Part shown: positions 1-10,473 of the stretch, piece after piece
Numbering within the stretch: the stretch's first letter is position 1
How the letters are laid out: every line of letters begins with the position of its first letter
NCBI RefSeq assembly: GCF_019320115.1
Contig: NC_089597.1
Span: forward strand, 120,679,710-120,743,709
Direction: 5' to 3'
DNA length: 64,000 nt
Source of the DNA: Miscanthus floridulus
Taxonomy: Eukaryota; Streptophyta; Magnoliopsida; Poales; Poaceae
The notes under the pieces: generated by a model
Told to the model about the DNA's origin: nothing
Seen by the model: only the letters and a program-made list of their open reading frames with translations
Database searches by the model: none
Translations under genes and position numbers: made by a program

Positions 1-1002
1 TTTATAGTTTTGTCGTACGTTGTGATCGGATGTGGCCTAGCACGCAATGACACATGATTTATACTGGTTCAGGCAACGTGCCCTACGTCCAGTTTCAGTC
101 GGTCGGTGACTTTATTCCTGAGTCCAGGTGCTCGAAGTTTGCTGTGGGGTTACAAACGAGTAAAAATAAGAAGGGGGTGTTAAAGGCCCGGTCGGACTCT
201 GAACCGAATGGCAGAGAGTGACCGGTGCTCTAACGTGCGCTGAGTATTGGAGCGTATGCTCTGTGTAGCTGTCGAGTTCTAGAGCTATTGAGCTGTTTAA
301 GTCCTCAGGTCGTCGAGTCGTCTAGCATTTTCTTTTTTCGAGAGAGGTTTTTAGGAGAGAGCTCATCCCCTTTTATAGTTGAAGGGGATGGCCTTACGAG
401 TTAGAGAGAGAGTGTGTATACGTGTGCTACCTAGTCTTGTTGCCCACGCTATCGGGTACGAGACGGTTATCGATGCCCACAATACTGATTATGTTCAGAC
501 GCATCCGGCAGACTCTCCGTGTTCGCCAGGTACGGCAAACGTCGGCGCCTACAATATTGTTTGTGCTCTGACGCGTCTGGAAGGTTGTATAGTGCCTGTC
601 TAGCATGGCCTGGTGGCACCGTCGTGCAGGTGCGCAGGGCATGGCAGGGTACGGCCCTCGGTATTGCGGTTTGCTTGAGCGTCTTACCTTATCTGCTCCG
701 CCTGATTCTCGAGCCCTCACAGAGAGGGCGTCCCCGGTCAGTCGTTCCCAGTCGATCCCGACGGTGTCGGTCGGGAAAGAGCAGCGAGCAAAGGTCTGGC
801 GTATCCTCGGTCAGAGAAGGAGGTCGGAGCCGGACTACGGTCCCACCTTGGCCAGGCCTTCCGGTCGGGGACCGGATCGTTGTCCCAGCCTGTCATTATG
901 TATCTGGGCTGGCCCAGGCGCGCGTTGTCGTTGCGCCGCCTGCTGGGCCGGGTTTTGCAGGGAAGCGGATCTATTGGGGACCACGGGTTTATGAACCCAA
1001 CA
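1..1002 (-). mobile_element. Truncated Gypsy-type LTR, cut by the window start
   Basis: The start resembles the Gypsy-1 LTRs at 3297 and 12498, with the same phrases (an 'atttatactggttc' block, then 'cctacgtccagt'), a GC-rich middle and a terminal 'aacccaaca' at 992-1002. By analogy with Gypsy-1 the element lies on the minus strand, so this is either the LTR at one end of an element continuing to the left or a solo LTR. The terminal dinucleotide CA fits an LTR end. It differs from Gypsy-1 in its last ~100 bases, so it is a related family rather than a copy. Short open frames inside it carry no recognisable protein. No partner LTR or target duplication can be tested inside the window. Confidence 0.6.
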
Positions 1003-1461
1003 CTTACATTCTTACTTAAAAGGTTCATCTAAAGAAAACATACTAAAAAGATCTCCTAAGCAAATATTTTTACAAAAGAGATGTCTCGCCGATAAGTTAA
1101 ACTTTTGATAGCAACAATGATATAACTTGTTTTAATGATTGATTGGCAACTATTAGCATGCCTCTTCACTTTCAAGACAAGAGAACCTCAGCTCCTAGCT
1201 TGATGCATGCTGAGATGGTCCAACTAATAAGGCATAAATACTAGTAGGACATTTAAGCCATATCCTCTTTAAAAAACAATTTTTGAATATGGATTACGTT
1301 TGTTTCTTTATTTTTGAAGGACGATTCAAAAACTATTGTCGAATCTGGCTCCTGCTCTGAAATAAATAAAGAAGAATTACCTTTTTCATCTTGTTCGGTT
1401 GAAATATCCCAATAAATCTTGCATTGAGAAGGAAGAGTCTGGGTTGGTGTGTTTGCTGCAG

Positions 1462-1801
1462 ATGAATTCATTCAAAAGGTGCTCCAGTGCACCAGGAAAT
1501 GATAAGTGTCCAAAGGTGAAAGCAGTAGAACGATGTGAATGCGATTATTGCTCAAGGTAAATTTGTGCTCTGTACTAAAATATCGTCTTCCATTCAACAA
1601 ATATGTTTTTTTTCCTTCTATCTAGATTCTGAGTGTCTTATTCTTTCATTCACTCTTCACAGTCAGCGCGACATTGGGAAGTTCCTTGAGCGCCTCTACA
1701 CCTTCGGAACTTGGATGTATTGCATCGGTGTAGTTTGGATTGTACATGAAATCATCCAACTACGACGCAAGTTTAAGGCCTTGGATTCGGATGACCATTA
1801 A
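1462..1801 (+). CDS. Candidate two-exon small membrane protein, unrecognised
   Basis: Not a family I recognise. An ATG at 1462 opens a frame to 1556. A GT at 1557 and an AG at 1661-1662 bound a T-rich 106-base intron, and 1663-1801 continues in phase to a TAA. The predicted product is about 77 residues: a cysteine-rich N-terminal half (five Cys in the first 30 residues), then a hydrophobic stretch, LYTFGTWMYCIGVVWIVHEI, that could be one membrane helix, then a basic and acidic tail ending LDSDDH. The frame stays open for 71 more codons beyond the TAA, to 2017. It may instead be the last exons of a larger gene, a fragment, or chance. The splice sites are plausible, but nothing else supports expression. 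Confidence 0.25.
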
Positions 1802-2691
1802 ACGTGCAAGATCCAATGGCCTCTTCCTCCACAGCTTACTATATCATGGTTTGTAGACAGGGGAAGTTTGCTTATATACGGTGGTATACCATCATGGTTC
1901 CTCTACATGTCATTGAAATTGGGAAACCCATTTCCATGTAAAGTTTTGTCTCTACCTTTTGGTCAAGACAGACCAGGCATTTTACCTCTAGGAGGAATTG
2001 GATTCATTGTTTCTTGAATCTTAAAACCACATTTTATTTTGAATTTTGACCCCCATATCCCATCGCATCCGCGGTGTGGCGGACCACCCAAACAAGCAAA
2101 GAGTTTACAAAAATCATGGCGGAGATCAAAGCAAATTTGTGTCAGGTCCCATCTCCAAGAGATTGATAATATGAATTCGTTTGGATAAGTCGGTCTCCGC
2201 TAACTGTACTGCAATACGCCTATCATTGATGTTAGATTAGATTAGATGTATATATATTATTATATACTTTTGTACCAAAAATATGAGAGCACAACAAAAA
2301 AAAATTTGACATTTACATATAAAATCTACTATTTGTCGACCGACAAAACTATTTCACGTATAAAACTAATTGCAACAAAAAAAATAAAAGAATTGTTCAT
2401 CGTTCGACATATTTATACATATTTTTTATACACCCTTTCGTCCAGTCATAGCTAGGTGCCTAGGTTAGGGTTACCTCTACCAAATGCCAGGGCTAGCCTC
2501 AGCCAGCTGGGTGTTATCCGACACGAGAGTTACGAGTTGGAGTTGGAGAGGAGTTTTAGAAACTTTTTATTTTTAATAAGGAATTGTTGTTTGAGAAAAA
2601 ATAAATAAAGGAATTGTTCTACCAAGATGTTGGATGGGTATTTTTTCTTTTTCTTTTTTTTTGTAAAAAAGTTAAATTGGGAGTTCATTTA
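1802..2691. other. Intergenic DNA, AT-rich, no gene recognised
   Basis: The first ~215 bases continue the reading frame of the mini-gene candidate past its stop. After that the sequence is AT-rich with homopolymer runs and many stops in all frames. I see no conserved protein, RNA gene or clear transposon in it. A short 'ttagggtt' near 2465 is too brief to mean anything. Confidence 0.5.
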
Positions 2692-3112
2692 GAGCATCTC
2701 AAATAGTTTCCAATTTTTTTTTGATAAATCAATGAGTTTTTCAAGTGCCTAAAAAAGAGTTAGGCACATATTTGTTGGTTCCTCCAACGGTTTTCAAAAT
2801 CTGAATCCTAAGATATAGAATATAATTTTGCATAAAAAATTCTAGACTATTTATAAATTATCCTAACTATTTTTATACTTTTTTTCTTATACATTTGCAC
2901 CAGGAACCCTTTTCTTACTCTTTGTTCTTCTCTACGTCTTTCCACCTTCGGATTGGTCCATGAATATGCATGTATATATCGGCTCAATCAGGTCGATTTT
3001 TCCAAGTGCAGAAAGATTGAGAGTTGAGATAGAGAGTTGTTAGAGAGCAGTTTTTAAATCTTGCCAAAAAATCAAGATTGAGAGTGGGTTTTGGAAACTC
3101 TTGGAGATGCTC
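2692..3112. mobile_element. Small non-autonomous DNA transposon (MITE-like)
   Basis: The 421-bp block starts with GAGCATCTCAAATAGTTTCC and its other end, read on the opposite strand, is GAGCATCTCCAAGAGTTTCC. This is a terminal inverted repeat of about 24 bp with few mismatches. The inside is AT-rich and has no open frame of note. The flanking bases are TTA on the left and CTA on the right, close to but not exactly the TWA duplication used by PIF/Harbinger (Tourist) elements, so the superfamily is left open. GAGCATCTCC ends are common on grass MITEs. Confidence 0.6.
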
Positions 3113-3296
3113 CTACAAAGCTCATGGAGTTGCTCGCTAAACGAAAAAAATAGTCAAACCATTTTAAACTAGATTTTATTATAAGATATATTTTCATTGT
3201 ATATGTATTTTGTACCACTATATACTCAAAAAGGTATATGAGGGAGTGTATATCTGTATTTTTTTATAAATTTGTTCAAACTATGGAATATCTGAT

Positions 3297-4807
3297 TGTC
3301 GGTGTTTCGAATAAGCACCGGCAAGTAAATTTATAGTTATGCATGTTAGGCCCGGATGGTGCGCTAATGGACACAAGATTTATACTGGTTCGGGCTGAAT
3401 GTCCCTACGTCCAGTCTATTGCTGCTCGTGTTATTAGCACCGAAAATGGTTCGTAGTAGGGGGTACAAGCGGTCGAGAGAGGGACTGGTCCCAAGTCTCT
3501 GATGAAAGGGTCGAAAGGATGTCAAAAGCCTGATAGCAGCTTGACTGTGTGTGATGTGTGTTATTCGTCCAGAGTCGGTCCCTTCATTAAAGGAAGCACA
3601 TCCTCTTTTATAGATGAAGGGGACGACTTTACAAGTGAGAGGGCTCGGATGCGTATGCTACCTAGCCTTGTTATTCACGTCTACCAAGCCTTGTTGTCCA
3701 TTCCGGTGGGTGAGAAAGGATGATAAGCGCCTACAATATTGTCGATGCCACTGTAGAATGTCAGGATGGCTACAGAGTACTGCCCCGCGCAGGGTATGAA
3801 CTTTGGTACAGTGGTTTTGACTTATGAGCCATGCCTTGCCTTTCTCCGCATGTCTTCTGGTTCCCTCCAAACGGGGAGCCCCCGGTCGGATGGCTCCAGT
3901 CGGCCCTCAGTGCGCCGGTCGAAGAAGAGCGGTGAGCAGGCTTCCCGCGAGCCCCGGTTGCGGGGTCAGAGTCGTAGGGTCGGAGCAGGAAGCAGTGCTG
4001 TGGGCAAAGCCTTTTGATCGGAGGGGGCGTCCTGAGGCTGAAGCGAATACTCCGATCTGGTGGACCCGAGGGGCCATGAAGCGGATGCCGCTCCCTTGGG
4101 ATCATATCGTGGTGATATCATATCCGTCATTTGTGGAGGACGCGAGTCTTTTTCTGGACCGTAGTGGTTGTCGTATGTCTACGTCGGGTTCCGTGCCCAA
4201 GGGCTGAAGGCGGCGCCCACAACTCTGTAGGGCGAAGAGCACGTGCCCACAACACTATTTAGGCTCTGCTATGCCTGGAAGGGTCTAAAGCATCCATCCT
4301 ATCGTTCCCTGGCAGTACTTTTCCTATCGAGGCGCAGGGTATGGACTCTGGTATAGTGGTTTTGATTTATGAGCCATGCCTTGCCTTTCTCCACACGTCT
4401 TCTGGTTCCCTCCGAACAGGAAGCCCCCGGTCGGATGGCTCCAGTCGGCCCTTAGTGCACCGGTCGAAGAAGAGCGGTGAGCAGGCTTCCCGCGAGCCCC
4501 GGTCGCGGGGTCAGAGTCGTGGGGCCGGAGCAGGAAGCAGTGCTGTGGGCGTCCCTCAGGTGAGACTGAGCCCGTCCCTCGGGGGTCGGGCGAGGCGGAG
4601 TCAATCCCTAAGCTCTCGGGTGAGGTGGAGACTAGCCCTTAGCCCTCGGGCGAGGTGGAGCTGGCCCAAAGGCATCGGGCGAGGCGGAACCAAACTCCCG
4701 TCATTCGGGCAAGGAACGTAGCGGCGCCCTTGTCCGTCCAGAAGTTTTTAACGTTCGATGGTTATTAGTTCCACCTCCTTGGGTACCGCGGTATTAGGTC
4801 CCCGACA
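3297..4807 (-). repeat. Gypsy-1 3' LTR, enlarged by an internal duplication
   Basis: It runs from TGTCGGTGTTTCG to TCCCCGACA and is 1511 bp, against 952 bp for the partner LTR at 12498-13449. Most of the length difference is explained by a ~210-bp block present twice (from 3794 and from 4337, 545 bp apart) with unrelated sequence between the copies. The last ~150 bp carries GGGCGAGGCGGAG-type minisatellite units. On the minus strand the LTR starts TGTCGGGGACCTAATACC, which is similar to the start of the Gypsy-3 LTR at 20103. Confidence 0.85.
3794..4549. repeat. Duplicated ~210-bp block inside the Gypsy-1 3' LTR
   Basis: 3794-4005 and 4337-4549 are near-identical and both start 'gggtatg.act.tggta'. 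The partner LTR has this block once (from 12996). The ~330 bp between the copies (4006-4336) has no match in the partner LTR but looks like LTR sequence of a related family (compare the fragment at 8556-8935). A recombinant LTR is as likely as a simple tandem duplication. Confidence 0.8.
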
Positions 4808-5066
4808 GTAGCCCCCGAGCCCCCGGGTGATTCGGGTAGAGTCACCCGGGGGATGTATTCGATTTCATCGGAGTCAATTCGCCAGAGGGTGCGCGCGAGC
4901 GCACCCGATGGGTGTAGCCCCCGAGCCCCTGGGTGATTCGGGTAGAGTCGCCCGGGGGATGTATTCGATTTCGTCGGAGTTAATTCGCTAGAGGGTGCGC
5001 GTGAGCGCACCTGATGGGTGTAGCCCCCGAGCCCCCGGGTGATTCGAGTAGAGTCACCCGGGGGTA
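4808..5066. repeat. 106-bp tandem repeat, about 2.4 copies
   Basis: Units start at 4808, 4914 and 5020, each with GTAGCCCCCGAGCCCC. Each holds the self-complementary pair CACCCGGGGG / CCCCCGGGTG, able to form a hairpin. The array abuts the inner edge of the 3' LTR, where a polypurine tract is expected on the minus strand; the minus-strand text here is GGGGGCTC-rich. Confidence 0.85.
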
Positions 5067-5170
5067 GTATCGGACCCTCCGCGGGTAAGGCCGTAAGACT
5101 TTGTTTTTTGTCAACTAGATATTTTTAAGGGAAACGTGGTATTCCGTTCGCGGGAATTTTATTTAGGGCC

Positions 5171-5770
5171 GGCAAGCTCCTGGCGGAGCTGTAGACGGAG
5201 CGGGACCTCAAGCTGAAGGCTGAGGAGAGGTCCGCGACGTTGTAGGAGAAGGCAAACCAGGATGCCATGGTGGTCGATCGGGCCATTTGAGAGCGCGACG
5301 AAGCGCGTCGGGAGGCCGAGGCACGCTGGGCGGATCTTGGAGTCGAGGTGGCCCGATGGCTGGATACTGAGGAAGTTTCTGCTGGTCTGCGCGCCGATCT
5401 CGCCGAGGCGTGGGGGCTTCTTCAAGTCGAAGGTGATGAGTATGATCGCCTGTCTTCCACTGTCCTGGCGGTCTGTGACGACCTGTGGGTGACGCAAGAG
5501 GAGGGGGCTGGTTCCCTCGCGGTCTGTGCTACTGGTATCACGGTGCACGTGGGCCAGCTTGAGGAGAGCGCCTTTTGCCTCGGGATCACCCAGGTCTTCA
5601 CTGTCGCCCATTCCCATTATGCTTAGGAGATCAACCTGGGGGTGATGAGCCAAGGCTTCGCGCCTGTCTATGAAGACGCTGAGCTAGATGAGATGGAGAA
5701 GGCGATGGCTCCCCTTGCGCAGAACCTAGCGGACAAGCTGAAAGAAGAGGTTCTCCCTTCGCGGAAGTAG
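5171..5770 (+). pseudogene. Antisense accessory ORF remnant of Gypsy-1 (C-terminal part)
   Basis: On the strand opposite gag-pol, one frame runs ~200 codons to a TAG at 5768. It is broken by four internal stops, three TAG and one TGA, all at codons one transition away from a sense codon. The product is charged and helical, rich in Glu, Arg, Ala and Leu with coiled-coil spacing, and ends with a block containing SQGFAPVYEDAELDEME. The same C-terminal block, diverged, occurs in Gypsy-3 (minus strand, 51745-51912), which shows it was once under selection as protein. Antisense ORFs of this kind are described in Tat-lineage elements; their function is not known to me. The N-terminal part is absent, apparently deleted against the repeat at 4808-5066. 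Confidence 0.65.
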
Positions 5771-8139
5771 TTAGTGGAATTGGTTTGATAAACACTTATT
5801 TGTAACATGTGAACAAGTGTCAGTGCTTTTGTGTCCTGGAAATGGTTGCGTAAGTCTCATTTCGTTTGTTTTGATCTTACCTTCTCTTTTTGCGATGAAA
5901 AAGATTTAGACAATCGACCCTTCCGTTTGTTAAGACCATAGGGCCCGAGGTTTTTTTAGGGGAAACTTGATTGTGCTGGTGAGCAAAATTACCATAGCTG
6001 TCTGGGCGTGGGCCTTTTGCGGTCTTACCAGTTTGTTCCACCGAACCTTGCCCCTAGTCTTGATGTGAAGAGGAGGTCAAATGTAACTGCCCCTAGTCTT
6101 GATGCGAAGAGGAGGTCAAATGTAATATTTTTTCAAAAAAAGAAAGGAGGTACCCATACCTTTATCAGCCCCCGAGTGAGATCCGACCCCTTGCAGTTGC
6201 TGGGGTCGGATGTTACTGGAGACCAGAGCGAGGGAGGCAAACTTACATTTGTATTTACTCGTACCTCTTACCTAGGACTTTGATGATCGCTGTGTGACCG
6301 TGCGTTATGAGCTTGCTAACGAGGATGTTCGGACGGAATCCGATCCCGTTTGCTTCGCGGCAGGGTCGGCAAAGCCCTCGGGGGGTGTTCCGTTACTCCT
6401 TTGCCTACCTTCCAATAGATTCCCCCTCAATGGGGTTTCTATGGGCTCGGCTAGAGGCTGGATTAAACAAGAAGGTTGAGATGACCCTATTCACCTTAAC
6501 GCGGGTCGGGCAAAGGCCGTTGAGGCTCATCTGTGTTTTCTCCACTAGCTCTTGTTCGACACGAGGCGGCCTCGAACCCTTCGCTGGTCAGCCATCGAAC
6601 CTCGGTCTCTCGATCTTGGATCAAGTGGCTCGAGCCCTCGAGCCCTTGAGGGTCTGCTAGGGGTCGGCCATGTTTTCGTGCGCTACCCCGTCCTCAGTTT
6701 TCGTGGCCGGAGGGGCTGAGTTGATGACACTTGCCTTGATGGCTCGAGTGTCGCGCTCAATGAGCTTGCTAACAGGTATGTTCATGTGGAATCCGGATCC
6801 ATCATTCGCTGATGGGGTCGGTAGAGCCCTCATGTGGCATTCTACTACTTCTGAACCCGCCTCCCGGTAGATGCCCGAGCCATTTGTTGGGCTTAGGCGG
6901 CCCGTTGGCTCTCCTCGATGGAGATTCTGTGGGTCTGGCTCGAGGTTAGAATCGAACGAGAAAGGTCGAGATGTCCCTATCCACTTCTAAATGGGGTCGG
7001 GCAAGGCCGCTGGGGCTCATTTCGGTTTTTCTCCCCTGGCTCTGTTTGACACGAGGCGGCCTCGAGCCCTTCGCGGGCCGGCCTTCGAACCCCAGTCAGG
7101 CGTCGCTCATATTGAATGAGGCGGCTACCGCTTCGTGACGTGACACGAAGCGTTGAGATGCAAGGGTTTGCATATGCAATGTTTGAATGCATGAATTTAA
7201 CATATAGTTTAATCGAGACGAAAGCGGGGGTCGGTAACGTTACCTTGGTGGTATGAGCTGTGGGAAGTTCCTACCAGACATGTCCGAGCCAGGTTCGGGT
7301 CTGACGTTTTCGATGAGGCCGGCGTAACTTGCATAAGTATCGCTACTTTTGTTTTTGCGATTGATTTTTATGTGATCTGCCAGCCTTTCCCTCGAAAGGG
7401 GCTCTGCAGGCGGACCCCTCCAAACTCCTTTCAGGAAGGCAGGAGCTAAGGCTCTTAGTGTGAGGAATTGTGAATGCGATTATGCTGGTGAACCAAAAAA
7501 ACACCGTAGCCGTCGAGGCGTAGGGTCTGGTGGTTCGTCCAGTTGTACTCATCGTTGTATTCCCACACGCCATGCTTTTGGTTTCCCAAACATAAGGAGG
7601 GGTCGGGCTAAGAGGGTGTTTAAACAAACATGCGCCCTCGGCAGCCCCCGAGCGATGTCCGTGCCCCTGCCGTTGCTGGGTCGGAGGCCCGGTAAAGAAT
7701 TTAATACTCAAAGTAAGTAAACATGGGTACTTATCTTTCAATTGGTCGTTCGTTCGTTGTTTTGCCTGGGCCGCCCGATCGACCCAGGAGGCCTGTTAGA
7801 CTCCCCCTGGAGGGAGGTTCCATCGTTGGGTTGTTCCATGGGCCTGCCAGGTGGCATCCCATCGACCAGAGCGCATCCCATCGTTTCCAGCGCGTCCCCT
7901 CAAATTTCTTTCGCCTTTCCTCCGCTATTGTGCCCCTTCTTTAAATAGGGAGGGGGAGAGGAGTTCTTGCCCCATTCCTAGCCAGCCTTTGAGCCGCCAC
8001 CACTTCTCCTTCCTTTCCACCGAATGTGGCGGTCCCTGAGTAAGAGAGGGTGATGCGAGGGAGAGAACAACTCACAGGTCTGCTTGTGAATCCGGAGCGC
8101 GATGTTGAGCTGGAGGTCATCCCACGTAGATGAGACAGT
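5771..8139. other. Gypsy-1 spacer between accessory ORF and pol
   Basis: No coding frame is recognised here. It contains a 39-bp tandem pair (6050-6088, 6089-6127, starting GCCCCTAGTCTTGATG) and a larger imperfect duplication of ~450-490 bp. Related text, in reverse orientation, occurs in the Gypsy-3 spacer (for example 50825-50925), so this is ordinary spacer of the family. Confidence 0.6.
6309..7096. repeat. Imperfect ~450-490-bp tandem duplication in the spacer
   Basis: GAGCTTGCTAAC occurs at 6309 and 6762. A block with GACACGAGGCGGCCTCGA follows about 245 and 280 bases later (near 6559 and 7048). Spacing differs by ~30 bases between the copies, so indels have accumulated. No open frame is shared by both copies. 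Confidence 0.65.
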
Positions 8140-8555
8140 GTGAGCCGCCCTTGCTATGGGCGCACCACCACCACCGATGGAGGTGGGGCACTAGAGGGCA
8201 CCGAGCATTGTCGACCTTGCCGTCGTTCGTTGCGGCCTTCCTTCGGCGGGAAGCACCTCCTGCCCCAACGTCGTTGTTGGGGTTGGAGCTGATGATGATG
8301 GCATAGTCCCTGAATGCCCTGGTAGAGGGGCACCGCATTTGCCGGCGTGGTGCTCGATGTTGCAGATGACGGTGCCTTCGAAGATCCCGTGGCGCGGTGG
8401 GATGTTGCCGATGGAGAGCATGATGCGGTGGCCGTAGTAGACGAACTGGCCCGTGTACCTGCCCGGACGTTGCCGATGGAGAGCTTGGCGCGGCGGCCGC
8501 AGTAGTACATGTAGTAAAACTGCAAATACTTCTTGATGTCGTATGGGAGTTTCTA
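8140..8555 (-). pseudogene. Captured fragment of a ribosomal protein L8 (uL2) gene
   Basis: On the minus strand, overlapping frames give pieces that resemble the middle of cytosolic 60S ribosomal protein L8 (uL2): YYCGRRAKLSIGNV, GIFEGTVICNIEHHAGKCG and, after a frame change, DYAIIISSNPNNDV. In the real family these lie in this order (a GRRA.LSIGN motif, then EGT..CN.EHH, then a GDYA..ISHNP-like motif). The LSIGN region appears twice, so the fragment has been duplicated and then frameshifted. There is no start, intron or full domain, and it lies inside the Gypsy-1 spacer, so it is a captured host-gene piece and not a working ribosomal gene. Identification is from remembered motifs, not a search. 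Confidence 0.6.
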
Positions 8556-8935
8556 GCGGCCACTTGCCTTTCTCCGCACGTCTTCTGGTTCCTTACGAAC
8601 GGGGAGCCCCTGGTTGGATGGCTCCAGTTGGCCCTTAGTGTGCCGGTCGGAGAAGAGCGGTGAGCAGGCTTCCTGTGAGCCCCGGTCGCGGGGTCGGAGT
8701 CGTGGGGTCGGAGCAGGAAGCAGCATTTTGGGCCAAGCCTTCCGATTGGAGAGACTGCTTGGAGATGGCTGGTGCCTGAAGCGAGTGCTCCGATCGGAGA
8801 GGTGGGCCGAAGAAGCTAAAGAGCGAGTGCCTGTTCTTATGGGTAGACCTTCCGGTCGACGACTGGACTACCCTTCCGCCCTGCTGTGTTTTAGTTTTTT
8901 GGGCCGTCCCATGGCCCAAGTTGCAAAAGACTAGG
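8556..8935. repeat. LTR-like fragment inside the Gypsy-1 spacer
   Basis: The text from 8565 on matches the duplicated block of the Gypsy-1 3' LTR (for example 'tgcctttctccgcacgtcttctggttcc' split across the line) and continues like the LTR at 1-1002 ('gaccttccggtcg'). It is therefore a partial LTR of a related family lying between the RPL8-like fragment and pol. It may have arrived together with that fragment. Confidence 0.6.
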
Positions 8936-9269
8936 AATGCGGGTGAATTAGTTCTGATCACGCTGGTGAGCAAAGAGGTTGTAGCCACTAGGGAGTGGGT
9001 CTCCCGTAGTCCTACCAGTTGTACTCCAAATTTGTTCCCGAAATCTTAGTCCTTAGGACTTGTTTACGAGAAGAACGAGATAAAGTTTTCAAAGATAATA
9101 CAGGAAGTGTTTGCAAGATAAACATACTTGTACTTGTATCAGCCCCCGAGTGAGGTCCGGCCCCGCACAATTTGCAGGGGTCGGATGTCACTAAAGATCG
9201 GGGTTTTGTAAAGACAAAAATTGATAAAAAGAAACATGCGTTTATTTAAGGGTAAAAACAACGTAGCTG

Positions 9270-10473
9270 CTTAATGTTCTAGGCGTTGGTGAAGACCTCG
9301 CCGTTGATGGTTTTCAACTTGTAGGCGCCCGGGGCGAAGTACTTCCGCGATGACGTACGGCCCCTCCCAGGGCAGGGAGAGCTTGTGGCGGTCCTTGTTG
9401 CTCTGCACGAGGCGAAGGACGAGGTCCCCGATGTTGAAGGCTCAGTCCTACACCCGTCGGCTGTGGTACCGTCGCAACGCCTTCTGGTACTTGGCCGAAC
9501 GGAGGAGGGTGATGTCGCGGGCTTCATCTAACTAGTCCATGGCGTCTTGGTGGGATGCCTCGGCCCCCTGTTCGTCGTATGCTCTGATTCTTGGTGCTCC
9601 ATAGTCAAGGTCCGTTGGGAGAACGGCCTCAGAACCATAGATCATGAAGAAGGGTGTGTAGCCGGTGGCCCGGCTAGGAGTTGTCCTTAGGCTCCAGAGC
9701 ACGGCCGGGAGCTCAGCGAGCTAGCGCGCACTGAACTTGTTCAACCGGTTGAAGATCCTGGGCTTAAGGCCTTGCAGGAGCATGCCGTTTACGCGCTCGA
9801 CCTGCCCGTTCATCCGGGGGTGCACGATGGCTGCCCAATCGATCCGGATATGTTGTTCATCGTAGAATTGAATGAATTTCCTATCGGTGAACTGTGTGCC
9901 GTTGTCTGTGATGATGGAGTTCGGTACTCCGAAGCGATGGATGATGTCGAGGAAGAACAACACAGCCTATTCAGATTTGATCGTGGAGATCGGTCGAGCC
10001 TCGATCCATTTTGTAAACTTGTCTATGGTGACAAGCAGGTGGGTGAAGCCCCCGGGCGCCTTTTTGAGTGGCCCAACCAGGTCGAGCCCCCAGACCGCGA
10101 AGGGCCATGTGATGGGGATCATCTGGAGCGCCTGGGCCGGGAGGTGAGTTTGCCGAGCGTAGTACTGACACCCTTCGTAGGTGCGTACAATTTGCTCGGC
10201 GTCGGCTACTACGGTGGGCCAGTAGAAGCCCTGTCGGATATCGCTCAGCGGAAGTTTTCCCTATTCGCTAGGGATACAGAGCTGTAGGATCCCGGTGTGA
10301 CTCCATTTGTAGAGTTCGCCTTCTACAAGAACGAAGGACTTGGCGCGACGTGCGAGCTGTCGAGCTTTCGTCTTGTCTGTCGGTAGTGTGTCATGGAGGA
10401 GGTAGTTGAGGTAGAGCATTCTCCAGTCGTTGTGAGGGTCGAACTCTGCTGCTGGGTCCCCTTCAAACTCCAT
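9270..10473 (-). pseudogene. Gypsy-1 pol remnant: integrase with C-terminal tail
   Basis: The minus strand encodes the end of a Gypsy polyprotein. From 10473 down come a segment preceding the integrase (NDWRMLYLNYLLHDTLPTD), a zinc-finger region (EGCQYYARQTHLPA), the integrase core with FGVPNSIITDNGTQFTD around the second catalytic Asp and HPRMNGQVERVNG with the catalytic Glu, and a C-terminal part ending INGEVFTNAWNIKQL..FYP. Stops interrupt it after 10261, near 9970, at 9721 and near 9530. Everything normally upstream (protease, reverse transcriptase, RNase H) is missing between here and gag. It would have inserted the cDNA copy into the genome when intact. Confidence 0.85.

Noticed and set aside
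1253..1471. 72-codon minus-strand ORF with an acidic, protein-like composition
   Set aside because: No recognised domain, no support on either side, and it overlaps the alternative mini-gene start. The apparent 24-base intron inside it is too short for plants.
4765..5010. 81-codon minus-strand ORF at the 3' LTR edge
   Set aside because: It repeats itself because it lies in the 106-bp tandem array.
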